A stretch of DNA of 24,967 nt. It comes from CAYMST01 sp964393115 (GTDB lineage Bacteria > Bacteroidota > Bacteroidia > Cytophagales > Cyclobacteriaceae). The position numbers and the translations under genes were made by a program. The stretch covers positions 1-24,967 of the forward strand of contig CAYMST010000038.1 in assembly GCA_964393115.1 (NCBI GenBank). Reading direction: 5' to 3'. The notes beneath the pieces are model-generated. The model was not told the DNA's origin. It did no database searches and saw only the letters and a list, made by a program, of their open reading frames with translations. Numbering within the stretch: position 1 is the stretch's first letter; each line of letters begins with the position of its first letter. Shown here one piece after another: positions 1-8,096 of this stretch.

Positions 1-36
1 TATTCACAATATCCTTACCTTACTTGTCTAGCAACC

Positions 37-795
37 ATGATCGTATCTGTATTAAACCATAAAGGCGGAACAGGTAAAACCACAACAACCATAAACCTAG
101 GCCGAACTCTGGCGGAAGTAGGTAATAGTGTTCTATTGGTAGATTTTGATTTACAAGCCAACTTGAGCTATTCTTTTGGGATTAACCAAACAAAACATGC
201 CCTAGAAGATCTAATAGAGTCATCATCCCAACTCGAGCAATACTTCATTGCTAAAGAGAAATTAACCATTCTACCCAATACTAGTCAATTGGACTTTGAT
301 CAGCATAAGAAACTCAGTAGTCCATATTCGCTACGCCAAGCCTTAAGTCAACTCGACACGTTATTTGATTTCATATTCATCGATTGTCCCCCCACAAAAT
401 CAGCTCATGTTCAAAATGCTCTCGTAGCCTCAGAAGGCATCTTAGTTCCCTTTCAGCTAGATGTTCTAAGCGTAGAAGGTATTATTCAAGTACTCTCGAC
501 GATACGCTATATAAATACCGAATTCCACAAAAATATTGATATTCTGGGCTTACTACCCATCAATGTCGATAGAAGAAGAGCTCTCACAAACGAAATACTT
601 AATCATTTAAATAGTCATTATAACATCCCGGTATTCCGATCCTCCGTTAGAAGCAATGTAAAGATTGCTGAAGCTCCTTCATTTGGAAAAAGTGTCATCG
701 AGTACGCTAAGGAATCTGCTGGAGCACAAGATTACTTCGCTGTGGGAGCGGAATTCTTGGAGATCATTGCATCAAAAAAGTCGTTATCCATTTAA
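37..795 (+). CDS. ParA/MinD-family partition ATPase of the chemosensory cluster
   Basis: This is a 252-residue P-loop ATPase of the ParA/Soj family. The deviant Walker A motif KGGTGKTT is at residues 9-16 (signature Lys9, Lys14), the switch region VDFDLQAN at 35-42, and the Walker B FIDCPP at 114-119 (Asp116). The C-terminal block with EAPSFGKSV and SAGAQDY is also typical of ParA. No ParB gene lies nearby. The stop is 12 bases before a soluble chemoreceptor and the gene heads the che cluster, so by inference it positions a cytoplasmic chemoreceptor array, as PpfA does in Rhodobacter sphaeroides, rather than segregating DNA. Such ATPases bind the nucleoid non-specifically; Arg179-181, Arg201 and Arg205 are candidate DNA-contact residues, but this is inference. 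The family call is very secure and the partner assignment moderately so. The promoter lies outside the window or in the first 36 bases and was not recognised. Confidence 0.9.
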   Translation: MIVSVLNHKGGTGKTTTTINLGRTLAEVGNSVLLVDFDLQANLSYSFGINQTKHALEDLIESSSQLEQYFIAKEKLTILPNTSQLDFDQHKKLSSPYSLRQALSQLDTLFDFIFIDCPPTKSAHVQNALVASEGILVPFQLDVLSVEGIIQVLSTIRYINTEFHKNIDILGLLPINVDRRRALTNEILNHLNSHYNIPVFRSSVRSNVKIAEAPSFGKSVIEYAKESAGAQDYFAVGAEFLEIIASKKSLSI

Positions 796-807
796 TATTA
801 GACCAAT

Positions 808-3549
808 ATGGCTCTTGGAAACAATCTAAATACAGAAAGAAAAACCACGGAAAAACCGAATAAAGAAATCGATTCTACCAGGGTCAATAACCCTAAACCA
901 TACTGGGAGTCCATATTGTTTAATTCAATGATTGTAGTCGTAACGGATACAATTGGCATCATTGAGGTAGCATCAGATGAATTCTGTAATCTTTCCGGAT
1001 ATCATTCGGAAGAACTAGTTGGACAGCCATTCAGCACCATACTGCATCAAGATCACGCATCATTTTCACCAAATCACTTAGGAAAGCAAGAGGCTTATAA
1101 AAAGGAGCTTAGACATAAACGTAAAGATGGTAGCACATTATGGTTGGAAACCAATATTCATCAAATTGATGATTACAATGGTTCAGGTAAAAAAAATATT
1201 TGCCTATTTACAGATATCACCAAAATAAAATTAGACGCATTCAAATTAAAAGATCTAGAGAGTGCCATAGATACCGGATGGGCAAGAATAGAATTTAAGC
1301 CTGATGGGACTATACTTTCTGCCAACAGACAGTTTGCCAACACATTAGGCTACGAAAGTGAAGATCAAATCATTGGTAATCATCATCGGATTTTTGTATC
1401 CCCAGATTATTCTTTAAGCACTGAATATCAGTTGTTTTGGAGGCGACTGGCAGAAGGAGTTGTCAATTCTGGAGAATTCAAGCGTATTACCAAAGATGGT
1501 AGAGAGGTTTGGATTAATGCTTCCTATACTCCCGTTAAAAACGACATAGGAGAAGTCATAATAGTCATTAAAATAGCAAGTGATATTACCTCCATGGTGG
1601 AGGACAGAAGTAGGGCCAAGGCTATCAAATCAGCTGTAGATACTGGGTGGGGTTCCATAGAATTCGAATCCGACGGCACTATAATCTCGGCTAATACCAA
1701 CTTCTTGCATATGATGGGATATAACGACCAGTCTGAAATAAAAGGAAAGCATCATAAGATTTTTGTTGACACTGAATACGCATCATCCTCTGATTATCAG
1801 ATGTTTTGGACAAGATTGGGGAGTGGAAACTTACATACAGGAGAGTTTAAACGAGTTACCAAAGACGGCAAAGACGTATGGATCAACGCTTCGTATACAC
1901 CCATACTTGATGAAAATGGCGACACTAAACGTGTGATTAAAATTGCGACAGGCATTACCTCGATGATCGAAAAAAGAATTCAAGCTGACGCTGTCAAATC
2001 AGCCGTTGATGCAGGGTGGGCTTCTATTGAATTTGACACAAATGGCAATATCCTAACCGCCAATAAGAACTTTGTGGTTACAATGGGTTATGCTTCAGAA
2101 GAAGAAATCATAGGTAGGCATCACAGCATATTCGTGGACCAACAGTTTGCCAACAGCATAGATTATCAGGATTTTTGGAAGAACTTATCTACTGGCTTAA
2201 TTGAATCCGGCGAGTTTAAACGCAGAAAGAAAAGTGGTGACGACGTTTGGATCAATGCGTCCTACACACCTGTTCGGGATGATAAAGGTGAAGTATTTAA
2301 GATTATCAAAATAGCCAACGATATCACCGAGCAAAAAAGTGTCATTAAAGCAATACAACATGCGATCAAAAAGGCTGGTGAAGAAGGAGATATGAGTGCT
2401 CGTGTCGAAATAAACTACGCACAAGGCGATTATAAAACGCTTGCCGACTCGGTTAACAAACTGATAGAGGCAATTTCGAGTCCTATTGAAAAGATGAAAA
2501 AGCTTGTCATTGAATTATCCAACGGTGTGTTGGATAACTCTTTTGATATAACTGCTGCTGGTGACATCAAAGAAATGGGTGATGCCTATAATTTGGCCGT
2601 GTCTAATTTAAATGAGCTAATGTACAACATTACCGAACTTGCTAATTTGGTCGCTGCCTCTTCTGAAGAAATGTTGACCAAAGGAGAACAAATGAAGGGC
2701 AGTACATTTGAGATGTCAAGTGCCATACAGCAAATGTCAGAAGGTGTGCAAGATCAGGCACAACAAATTGATGGCGTCTCTAAAATCATGGATCAATTAC
2801 TTGCTTCAGCTAAGCAAGTAGCAGAAAATTCCATCGTCATCAATAAAAAGGCCGAGGAGGGGAAGAATAGCTCCCAGTCCGGTATGACAACTGTGAATGC
2901 CGTGGTAGAGAGAATGTCCGAAATTCAGGAGTCCGCTGAAATCACTTCTAACTCCATTCATATTCTTACCCAACGATCAGAAGAAATTGCGCGGACGCTT
3001 AATGTAATCACTGATATTGCCTCACAAACCAACTTGCTGGCCCTCAACGCCACTATTGAAGCTGCAAGAGCTGGAGATGCAGGACGAGGTTTTGCCGTGG
3101 TGGCTCAGGAAATAAGAAAATTAGCCGAAGACTCACGCCAAAGCGCTCAAAATATAGAACGAGTCATCAGAGAGGTTCAGAAGGATATAGGTGCCGCCGA
3201 CAAGGCCATACATGAGATGGAGGCCAGTGTTAAAATCGGCAATAAGGCTTCCTTTGAAGCTGAAGAAGTCTTCAAAATTATAGATACTTCTAGTCAACAA
3301 ACATTCGAGCTATCAAATCAAATATCAACCGGAGCACGACACCAAGAAGCTTCACTTGACGATGCAGGTCAAAAAGTCGAACGTATAGTTGTAGTGTCTG
3401 AAGAAACAGCTTCAGGAACTGAACAAATTGCTACTTCTGCAAAAGAACTAAGCCAAGGTATGGACGAAGTCTCAGCGACTAGCAGAGATTTAGCAGATGT
3501 TGCTAACCAATTACTATTGGGAATAAGTAAGTTCAAGCTTAATCAGTAG
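808..3549 (+). CDS. Cytoplasmic methyl-accepting chemotaxis protein with four PAS domains
   Basis: This 913-residue chemoreceptor has no transmembrane segment, so it should be soluble. It starts with a polar tail (1-32) rich in Lys and Arg. A divergent PAS domain follows (about 33-140), then three closely similar PAS domains (about 150-268, 272-390, 394-512). A helical linker of HAMP-like character spans about 515-610, and an MCP signalling domain runs from about 610 to the end. The hairpin tip (737-776) contains the hallmark SQTNLLALNATIEAARAGD and GRGFAVVAQEIRKLAEDS strings that bind CheA and CheW. No C-terminal docking pentapeptide for CheR or CheB is present; the protein ends KFKLNQ. The closest described layout is BdlA-like soluble PAS receptors, here with more PAS copies. 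The ligand or cofactor (haem, flavin or a small molecule) cannot be read from the sequence. It is co-transcribed with parA upstream and cheW, which starts 2 bases after its stop. Confidence 0.93.
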   Translation: MALGNNLNTERKTTEKPNKEIDSTRVNNPKPYWESILFNSMIVVVTDTIGIIEVASDEFCNLSGYHSEELVGQPFSTILHQDHASFSPNHLGKQEAYKKELRHKRKDGSTLWLETNIHQIDDYNGSGKKNICLFTDITKIKLDAFKLKDLESAIDTGWARIEFKPDGTILSANRQFANTLGYESEDQIIGNHHRIFVSPDYSLSTEYQLFWRRLAEGVVNSGEFKRITKDGREVWINASYTPVKNDIGEVIIVIKIASDITSMVEDRSRAKAIKSAVDTGWGSIEFESDGTIISANTNFLHMMGYNDQSEIKGKHHKIFVDTEYASSSDYQMFWTRLGSGNLHTGEFKRVTKDGKDVWINASYTPILDENGDTKRVIKIATGITSMIEKRIQADAVKSAVDAGWASIEFDTNGNILTANKNFVVTMGYASEEEIIGRHHSIFVDQQFANSIDYQDFWKNLSTGLIESGEFKRRKKSGDDVWINASYTPVRDDKGEVFKIIKIANDITEQKSVIKAIQHAIKKAGEEGDMSARVEINYAQGDYKTLADSVNKLIEAISSPIEKMKKLVIELSNGVLDNSFDITAAGDIKEMGDAYNLAVSNLNELMYNITELANLVAASSEEMLTKGEQMKGSTFEMSSAIQQMSEGVQDQAQQIDGVSKIMDQLLASAKQVAENSIVINKKAEEGKNSSQSGMTTVNAVVERMSEIQESAEITSNSIHILTQRSEEIARTLNVITDIASQTNLLALNATIEAARAGDAGRGFAVVAQEIRKLAEDSRQSAQNIERVIREVQKDIGAADKAIHEMEASVKIGNKASFEAEEVFKIIDTSSQQTFELSNQISTGARHQEASLDDAGQKVERIVVVSEETASGTEQIATSAKELSQGMDEVSATSRDLADVANQLLLGISKFKLNQ
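1261..2331 (+). repeat. Three tandem PAS units with an exact 369-base period
   Basis: Inside the chemoreceptor gene the landmark SA(I/V)D(T/A)GW begins at 1261, 1630 and 1999, giving a spacing of exactly 123 codons twice. Each unit also keeps HH(R/K/S)IFV, a (Y)Q.FW motif, GEFKR and VWINASYTPV at the same register. The regular spacing without insertions points to duplication of a single PAS module. The nucleotide sequences have diverged, so the duplication is not very recent. Confidence 0.9.
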
Positions 3550-3551
3550 CT

Positions 3552-4088
3552 ATGAATAGCAAGATAAAAGAATTATCCCTTGAGGAAGTAAAAAGGGAAG
3601 CCCAAAAAGCTAGTGTTTCAGTATCAGATGAAGAAATGGTTCAACTAATTGTTTTTAAACTTGATACTGAAAACTATGCCTTACCTATAGAATTAGTGAA
3701 GGAGGTTGTCATTACACCAGGAATAGCATCAGTACCACAAACACCAGATTTCATCAAGGGAGTGGCAAATATTAGAGGTGATATAATTGCTATGGTAGAC
3801 CTCATGACAAAGTTCGGTCTTAACCATAGTAATAACCAACAGATAGGTAATTACACCTTGATTATAGACAGCTCCGAACTTAAAATGGGTATTCTCGTAC
3901 CTGAAGTACCGAATACCATGACTGTAAAAATGACTGATATTGATAAAACTTCCGAAATAATCATGTCTACAGCAGTCAAGGATAATAGCATAATTGGAAT
4001 TGTGAAATCAGAAAATAAATTAACAATCCTCATCGACCTCCAAGAAGTTATGCGCACTGAAGGAATTGACAAACTAAACCATATATAG
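3552..4088 (+). CDS. cheW: CheW coupling protein
   Basis: This 178-residue CheW scaffold protein links the chemoreceptor to CheA. An N-terminal, charged extension of about 28 residues precedes the CheW SH3-like fold. The core shows LIVFKLDTENYALPIELVKEV near 32-52 and the receptor-binding stretch VPQTPDFIKGVANIRGDI at 61-78, with the conserved Arg75 of the NxRG motif. A second half with ILVPEVPNTM and a final LIDLQEVM helix is also as expected. It starts 2 bases after the MCP stop and ends 3 bases before cheY, so it is translationally tied to both. The extension is somewhat longer than in short CheW proteins; its role is unknown. Confidence 0.93.
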   Translation: MNSKIKELSLEEVKREAQKASVSVSDEEMVQLIVFKLDTENYALPIELVKEVVITPGIASVPQTPDFIKGVANIRGDIIAMVDLMTKFGLNHSNNQQIGNYTLIIDSSELKMGILVPEVPNTMTVKMTDIDKTSEIIMSTAVKDNSIIGIVKSENKLTILIDLQEVMRTEGIDKLNHI

Positions 4089-4091
4089 TCT

Positions 4092-4472
4092 ATGAGAAGA
4101 AGCATTTTAATCGTTGACGATTCGCTTTACATGCGTAGCATGATCGCAGATGCCGTCACCAGTGCCGGTTTTGAGATAATCGGTCAAGCTGACAATGGAG
4201 AAAAAGCTATTGATCTAGCGCTAGAATTGACACCGGATGTCATTACACTTGACAATATATTACCAGATATGATTGGCACCGATATACTGCGTGTGCTAAA
4301 GCAAGACGAAAAAATCGCTTCCGTAATTATTATGATTAGTGCGGTTGGTCAAGAATCTGTTATTCAAGAAGGACTAACATTGGGAGCTTCGGATTATATC
4401 GTGAAACCGTTTACTTCTGAAAACATTATTGAGGCGATAGAAAAATCTCTTGATCAAAGTGCAGTTCAATAA
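4092..4472 (+). CDS. cheY: CheY-type single-domain response regulator
   Basis: This 126-residue stand-alone receiver domain has the acidic pair Asp9-Asp10, phospho-acceptor Asp54 (ITLDNILPD), switch Ser83 (MISAVGQ) and Lys105 (YIVKPF). No output domain is attached, so the phosphorylated form should act by binding a target protein. The place in the cluster, 3 bases after cheW, makes it the likely diffusible output of CheA. In a Bacteroidota lacking flagellar genes in this window, the target is not the flagellar switch; gliding machinery is one possibility, but this is inference. Dephosphorylation may be done by the CheC-like protein encoded at 7454-8089. Confidence 0.92.
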   Translation: MRRSILIVDDSLYMRSMIADAVTSAGFEIIGQADNGEKAIDLALELTPDVITLDNILPDMIGTDILRVLKQDEKIASVIIMISAVGQESVIQEGLTLGASDYIVKPFTSENIIEAIEKSLDQSAVQ

Positions 4473-4486
4473 ATACAACTGTTATT

Positions 4487-4505
4487 CTTGACTAGTCTGA
4501 TCAAG
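4487..4505 (+). other. Inverted repeat after cheY (CTTGA/TCAAG)
   Basis: A 5-base inverted repeat encloses the palindrome GACTAGTC (4490-4497), 15 bases past the cheY stop. It has no T-run after it. It could be a weak hairpin or an operator; the sequence alone does not decide. Confidence 0.3.
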
Positions 4506-4552
4506 GGATACTCTTAAAAATTCGCTTAGAAAAGTTTATTCTGGCCGATGTT

Positions 4553-4569
4553 CACTTCACTATGAAGTG
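4553..4569 (+). other. Hairpin CACTTC-ACTAT-GAAGTG ahead of cheB
   Basis: This is a perfect 6-base stem with a 5-base loop in the 141-base spacer between cheY and the chosen cheB start. It lies 44 bases upstream of that start. There is no T-tract, so a simple intrinsic terminator is unlikely. An mRNA processing or attenuation site, or a protein-binding site, is possible. Confidence 0.35.
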
Positions 4570-4613
4570 CTGAAAGCATTAATTGTCGATTTATACACCT
4601 TTACGTGGTTATC

Positions 4614-5663
4614 ATGGCTGTTCGAGACAAAATAAGTGTGCTTGTCGTTGATGATTCCAGCGTTATGCGCATATTGGTATCTGATATTATCAATTCAGAC
4701 AACGAACTTTATGTAAAGGCCACAGCGAGTAATGGTAGAGAAGCAGTTTATCTCACTCATCAACACAAGCCTGATGTAATTCTCATGGACCTCTACATGG
4801 GTCAGTTCAGTGGGGTTGATGCCATCAGGGAGATAATGAACAGTACGCCGACGTCCATCATCGTGCTCAGTGCGGCAGGTAACAATGATTTTAACATCAT
4901 ACTGGAAGCATTGAATGAAGGAGCTGTGGAGTATGTAAATAAACCTATTCATAACAGTATCTCTCTCAGAGAGATGAATCAGCTGCTTATAGCTAAAGTG
5001 AAATCTGTAGCCAATACTATACCTAAGGCGACCAACAAGGTGAAAGTTAAGGCTAATATTGCTCCCCATACTTTCTCTGAGCAACTCGATTACGATGTTG
5101 TTGCCATTGGAGCTTCAACTGGCGGGCCTACGGCTATTGAACAAATTCTTAAGAAGCTACCTGAAAATTTTGCAATTCCTATTCTAATTGCACAACATAT
5201 GCCGGAAAACTTCATTCATTCATTCGCTCAACGTCTAAACCGACTTTCCCCTCTGACCATTAAAATGGCGGATAAAGGTGAACTCTTGCAACCCAAGACT
5301 GTATACATTGCTCCTGGCCATAGTAATATGATTGTTGAGTCACTTCCTGGTAAGAAGTCTTCAAGCATTAATTTTTCATCCGAAATATTTAAAGAATTCA
5401 ATAATCCATCAGCAGATGCTCTTTTACTTTCTGTTTCAAAAGTATTTTCAAAAAGGAGTATCGGTATCATCCTAACAGGAATGGGAAAAGACGGGGCGTT
5501 AGGGCTAAAAGCCATAGCAGAAGCGGGTGGTAGTACAATTGTCCAAACCGAAAGCTCTTGTATCGTATATGGAATGCCCAGGGAGGCCGTACGATTAGGT
5601 GCGGCACGTCATATAATCGACATTACTGAGATGGGACCTTTTCTTGTTGGACATTTATCCTAG
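4614..5663 (+). CDS. cheB: CheB chemoreceptor methylesterase/deamidase with receiver domain
   Basis: CheB removes receptor methyl groups when phosphorylated by CheA, giving adaptation. From the ATG at 4614 the protein has 349 residues. The receiver (about 7-125) has Asp13-Asp14, phospho-acceptor Asp59 (ILMDLYMG), Ser86 and Lys110. A linker (about 130-157) leads to the esterase domain with the catalytic triad: Ser168 in GASTGGPTA, His195 in AQHMP and Asp293 in TGMGKDGA. A GTG at 4605 is also in frame, but the ATG is favoured because the receiver begins right after it. The gene is separated from cheY by 141 bases, unlike the tight spacing elsewhere, and ends 12 bases before cheA. Function is highly secure. 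Confidence 0.94.
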   Translation: MAVRDKISVLVVDDSSVMRILVSDIINSDNELYVKATASNGREAVYLTHQHKPDVILMDLYMGQFSGVDAIREIMNSTPTSIIVLSAAGNNDFNIILEALNEGAVEYVNKPIHNSISLREMNQLLIAKVKSVANTIPKATNKVKVKANIAPHTFSEQLDYDVVAIGASTGGPTAIEQILKKLPENFAIPILIAQHMPENFIHSFAQRLNRLSPLTIKMADKGELLQPKTVYIAPGHSNMIVESLPGKKSSSINFSSEIFKEFNNPSADALLLSVSKVFSKRSIGIILTGMGKDGALGLKAIAEAGGSTIVQTESSCIVYGMPREAVRLGAARHIIDITEMGPFLVGHLS

Positions 5664-5675
5664 TTAATTCTTGAT

Positions 5676-7403
5676 ATGGCGACCGACGAAAATAAATATA
5701 AAGAACTCTTTCAGGCGGAGGCCTACGATATACATGAGGAACTCAATAGACTACTGACAATCCTAGAAAAACAACCCCAAGACCAGGATGCCATAGAAAG
5801 CATCTTTAGACTTACTCACACTTTGAAAGGCAACGCACAAGGACTTGGACTAAGTGCAATTGCAGAGGTCAGTCATATTATTGAAGATATTTTCGTAGAA
5901 ATAAAAAAAGGGACAGCCGCTGCGAATGATCACCTATTTCAAAGCCTTTTCCGTGCTAACGACAAGCTTGGTGAATTAATTGAGGCTATCAAGACCAATA
6001 AAAAGGTTAGTTATAAGGGCATATTAACGAAGCTTACGGTTTTCTACAACAAAATCAGTAGTACCGAAACTACACCTCTAACAACGAGTGATTCAGCTAC
6101 TACGAAAAAGGATGATGATTCCGAGTCAAATGAAGAGAGCTTTGAGCGTTCTCCACAAGTGGCTGGCACACAAATTTCATTCTCTGATCAGGTTCAAATC
6201 CCAATTAAAAAACTGGACCATCTACTATCGCTGGCTGGAGAGTTGACAATAGAAAAGGATAGTCTTATTACACAAGATAGCCATCGAAGACATCACAAAT
6301 ATTCACGTTTACATCGCATAACTTCAGATCTGCAACATGCCATAATGGATGCGCGATTGGTTCAAATCGGTTTCTTTTTCAATAAGTTTCATAGAGTCGC
6401 CAGAGACGCGGCTAAGATTGAGGGTAAGCAAATTGATTTGCACCTCAAAGGGACCGATATCGAAATTGATAGAAACGTACTTAAGACCATAAGCGATTCC
6501 TTGGTTCACCTAATTCGTAACGCCATCGGTCATGGTATAGAATCTCCCGAGGAACGGATTAAATTAGGAAAGTCTGAAATCGGTACCATTACACTGTCGG
6601 CAAAAAACGAGAAGGACGGTGTCACAGTAACCATCGAAGATGACGGACAGGGCATCGACACGGAAAAAATCACAAAAAAGGCGATAAAAAAAGGAATCAT
6701 AAGTGAAGAAATGGTCAAACTGTTGTCTGCCGACGACAAACTCCACATCATATTCGAAGCTGGGTTTTCAAACGCTGATAGCGTCAACCAAATATCAGGG
6801 CGGGGCATTGGTATGGATGTCGTAAAAAAAGCGGTCGAATCAATCAACGGAAGAATAGCCATAAACACGAATATTGGCAAGGGAACTGAGATATCTCTGG
6901 CACTACCGACATCAATGATTGTCAAAGCTGTCCTATTGTTTAAAATAGCAAACCAAGAATACGCCGTTCCTTTGACACAAGCCGAAGCGGTAATTTCTCT
7001 CACCAAAGATGAAATACACCCATTTAGCGGTGGACTAATGGCTCAATATCTAGAACATACCATTTCGATTGTACTCTTAAAAGACATTTTTAAAGCCGAA
7101 AACATAAAAGCGTATAAGAATGAAATCACTCCACTAAACGATATTCAACAATTATCTCCAGAACAAAAACTTGAGGTACTAGTAGTTAGACATCATAACA
7201 GGCTATTAGGACTAATAGTAGATAAGCTTTTACAGCAACAAGAAATAGTAGAAAAGAGGCTGGCGCCACCAATCAATCAAATTAGTTTATTCAGTGGTGC
7301 AACAATCCTTGGCAATGGCAACATCTGCTTAGTACTAGACGTAGCTTATGTTCTCCGAGAATTATTCCAAACCCAAGAATTGTATCCATCTCAACCAAAA
7401 TAG
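5676..7403 (+). CDS. cheA: CheA chemotaxis histidine kinase, short form without a P2 domain
   Basis: CheA autophosphorylates under receptor control and passes phosphate to CheY and CheB. The 575 residues hold P1/HPt (about 1-110) with phospho-accepting His48 in RLTHTLKGNAQGL. An acidic Ser/Thr linker (about 128-172) stands where P2 would be, followed by P3 dimerisation (about 173-260). The P4 ATPase has an N box HLIRNAIGHGIE (His278, Asn282, His286), a G1 box DDGQGID (from 322) and a G2 box GRGIGMDVV (375-383). The P5 CheW-like domain spans about 414-570. All nucleotide-binding residues I can place are present; only the Asp that usually precedes the second His of the N box is Gly285. Absence of P2 means CheY and CheB must meet P1 directly. 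Fully convincing as CheA. Confidence 0.95.
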   Translation: MATDENKYKELFQAEAYDIHEELNRLLTILEKQPQDQDAIESIFRLTHTLKGNAQGLGLSAIAEVSHIIEDIFVEIKKGTAAANDHLFQSLFRANDKLGELIEAIKTNKKVSYKGILTKLTVFYNKISSTETTPLTTSDSATTKKDDDSESNEESFERSPQVAGTQISFSDQVQIPIKKLDHLLSLAGELTIEKDSLITQDSHRRHHKYSRLHRITSDLQHAIMDARLVQIGFFFNKFHRVARDAAKIEGKQIDLHLKGTDIEIDRNVLKTISDSLVHLIRNAIGHGIESPEERIKLGKSEIGTITLSAKNEKDGVTVTIEDDGQGIDTEKITKKAIKKGIISEEMVKLLSADDKLHIIFEAGFSNADSVNQISGRGIGMDVVKKAVESINGRIAINTNIGKGTEISLALPTSMIVKAVLLFKIANQEYAVPLTQAEAVISLTKDEIHPFSGGLMAQYLEHTISIVLLKDIFKAENIKAYKNEITPLNDIQQLSPEQKLEVLVVRHHNRLLGLIVDKLLQQQEIVEKRLAPPINQISLFSGATILGNGNICLVLDVAYVLRELFQTQELYPSQPK

Positions 7404-7453
7404 CTTATCCAGAATATTTAACAATACTAACCATCAACATATCTCACCTCGTA

Positions 7454-8089
7454 ATGCAAATATCACTTCAACAACTAGAAAGAGACGTAGCCACCGAAAT
7501 TATTAATATTGGGCTATGTGAGGCAGCCGATTCACTATCCTTTTTCACCAAAGAAAAAGTTCTCATCAAAGGGTTTGATTATGCTCTTGAAAAAATCACT
7601 GATTACCAAATTACTGGAAAGAACAGCAGTGAAATACACCTTCTTTCAAGCGAAATAAAAGGCGAAATGTCCGGCTACTGCTTTTTGCTATTTACTACTA
7701 ATGAGGTGAATAGTCTGCATCAAATTAGCCTTCCTGAACCAGTATTAAATGACTCGGAGCGCCTTCTTGAGATGGGTAAAGCGATATTACTGGAGGTAAA
7801 AAATATCATCACTGCTTCAGTAGTGACACATTTTTCTAATCTATTAGGGTACAAAATGCATGGTTATATCCCGGAATTAGAAACAATTCCTGCAAGTGCT
7901 TTGGCAGACAAAGTATTTTCTAAAATTCAAAAATACGATTACGTCTTACATTTTCGAGCTACCTTTCTTTCCAGTGGTCATAACATCGAACCAGAATTCA
8001 TTTGGACGTTGGACGAGAAGTTCATAGAAGGAGTAAAAAATATTGTCAACAATGATCATTCCTTGAAGAAATTAAGGCAGAATCTATAA
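7454..8089 (+). CDS. cheC: CheC-type CheY-P phosphatase
   Basis: This 211-residue protein has the two-fold CheC pattern. The first active-site motif is Asp11-xxx-Glu15-xx-Asn18 within EIINIGLCEAADSLS. The second is Glu114-xx-Asn117 within LLEVKNIITASVVTHFSNL. These Glu/Asn pairs are the residues that hydrolyse CheY-phosphate in CheC, CheX and FliY. Both copies look intact. The position between cheA and cheR, 7 bases from the latter, supports this role. No CheD (the usual CheC partner) and no CheZ is encoded in the window. Sequence similarity outside the two motifs is low, so CheC rather than CheX is judged from the two-motif layout. Confidence 0.8.
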   Translation: MQISLQQLERDVATEIINIGLCEAADSLSFFTKEKVLIKGFDYALEKITDYQITGKNSSEIHLLSSEIKGEMSGYCFLLFTTNEVNSLHQISLPEPVLNDSERLLEMGKAILLEVKNIITASVVTHFSNLLGYKMHGYIPELETIPASALADKVFSKIQKYDYVLHFRATFLSSGHNIEPEFIWTLDEKFIEGVKNIVNNDHSLKKLRQNL

Positions 8090-8096
8090 TGACCTT

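Noticed and set aside
4605..4613. GTG start for cheB
   Set aside because: The ATG three codons later starts just ahead of the receiver domain and gives the usual family length.
4695..5084. Antisense open frame of 129 codons within cheB
   Set aside because: No recognisable domain, composition odd, and it lies opposite a secure gene.
6530..7006. Antisense open frame of 158 codons within cheA
   Set aside because: No family likeness; cheA is fully supported on the other strand.
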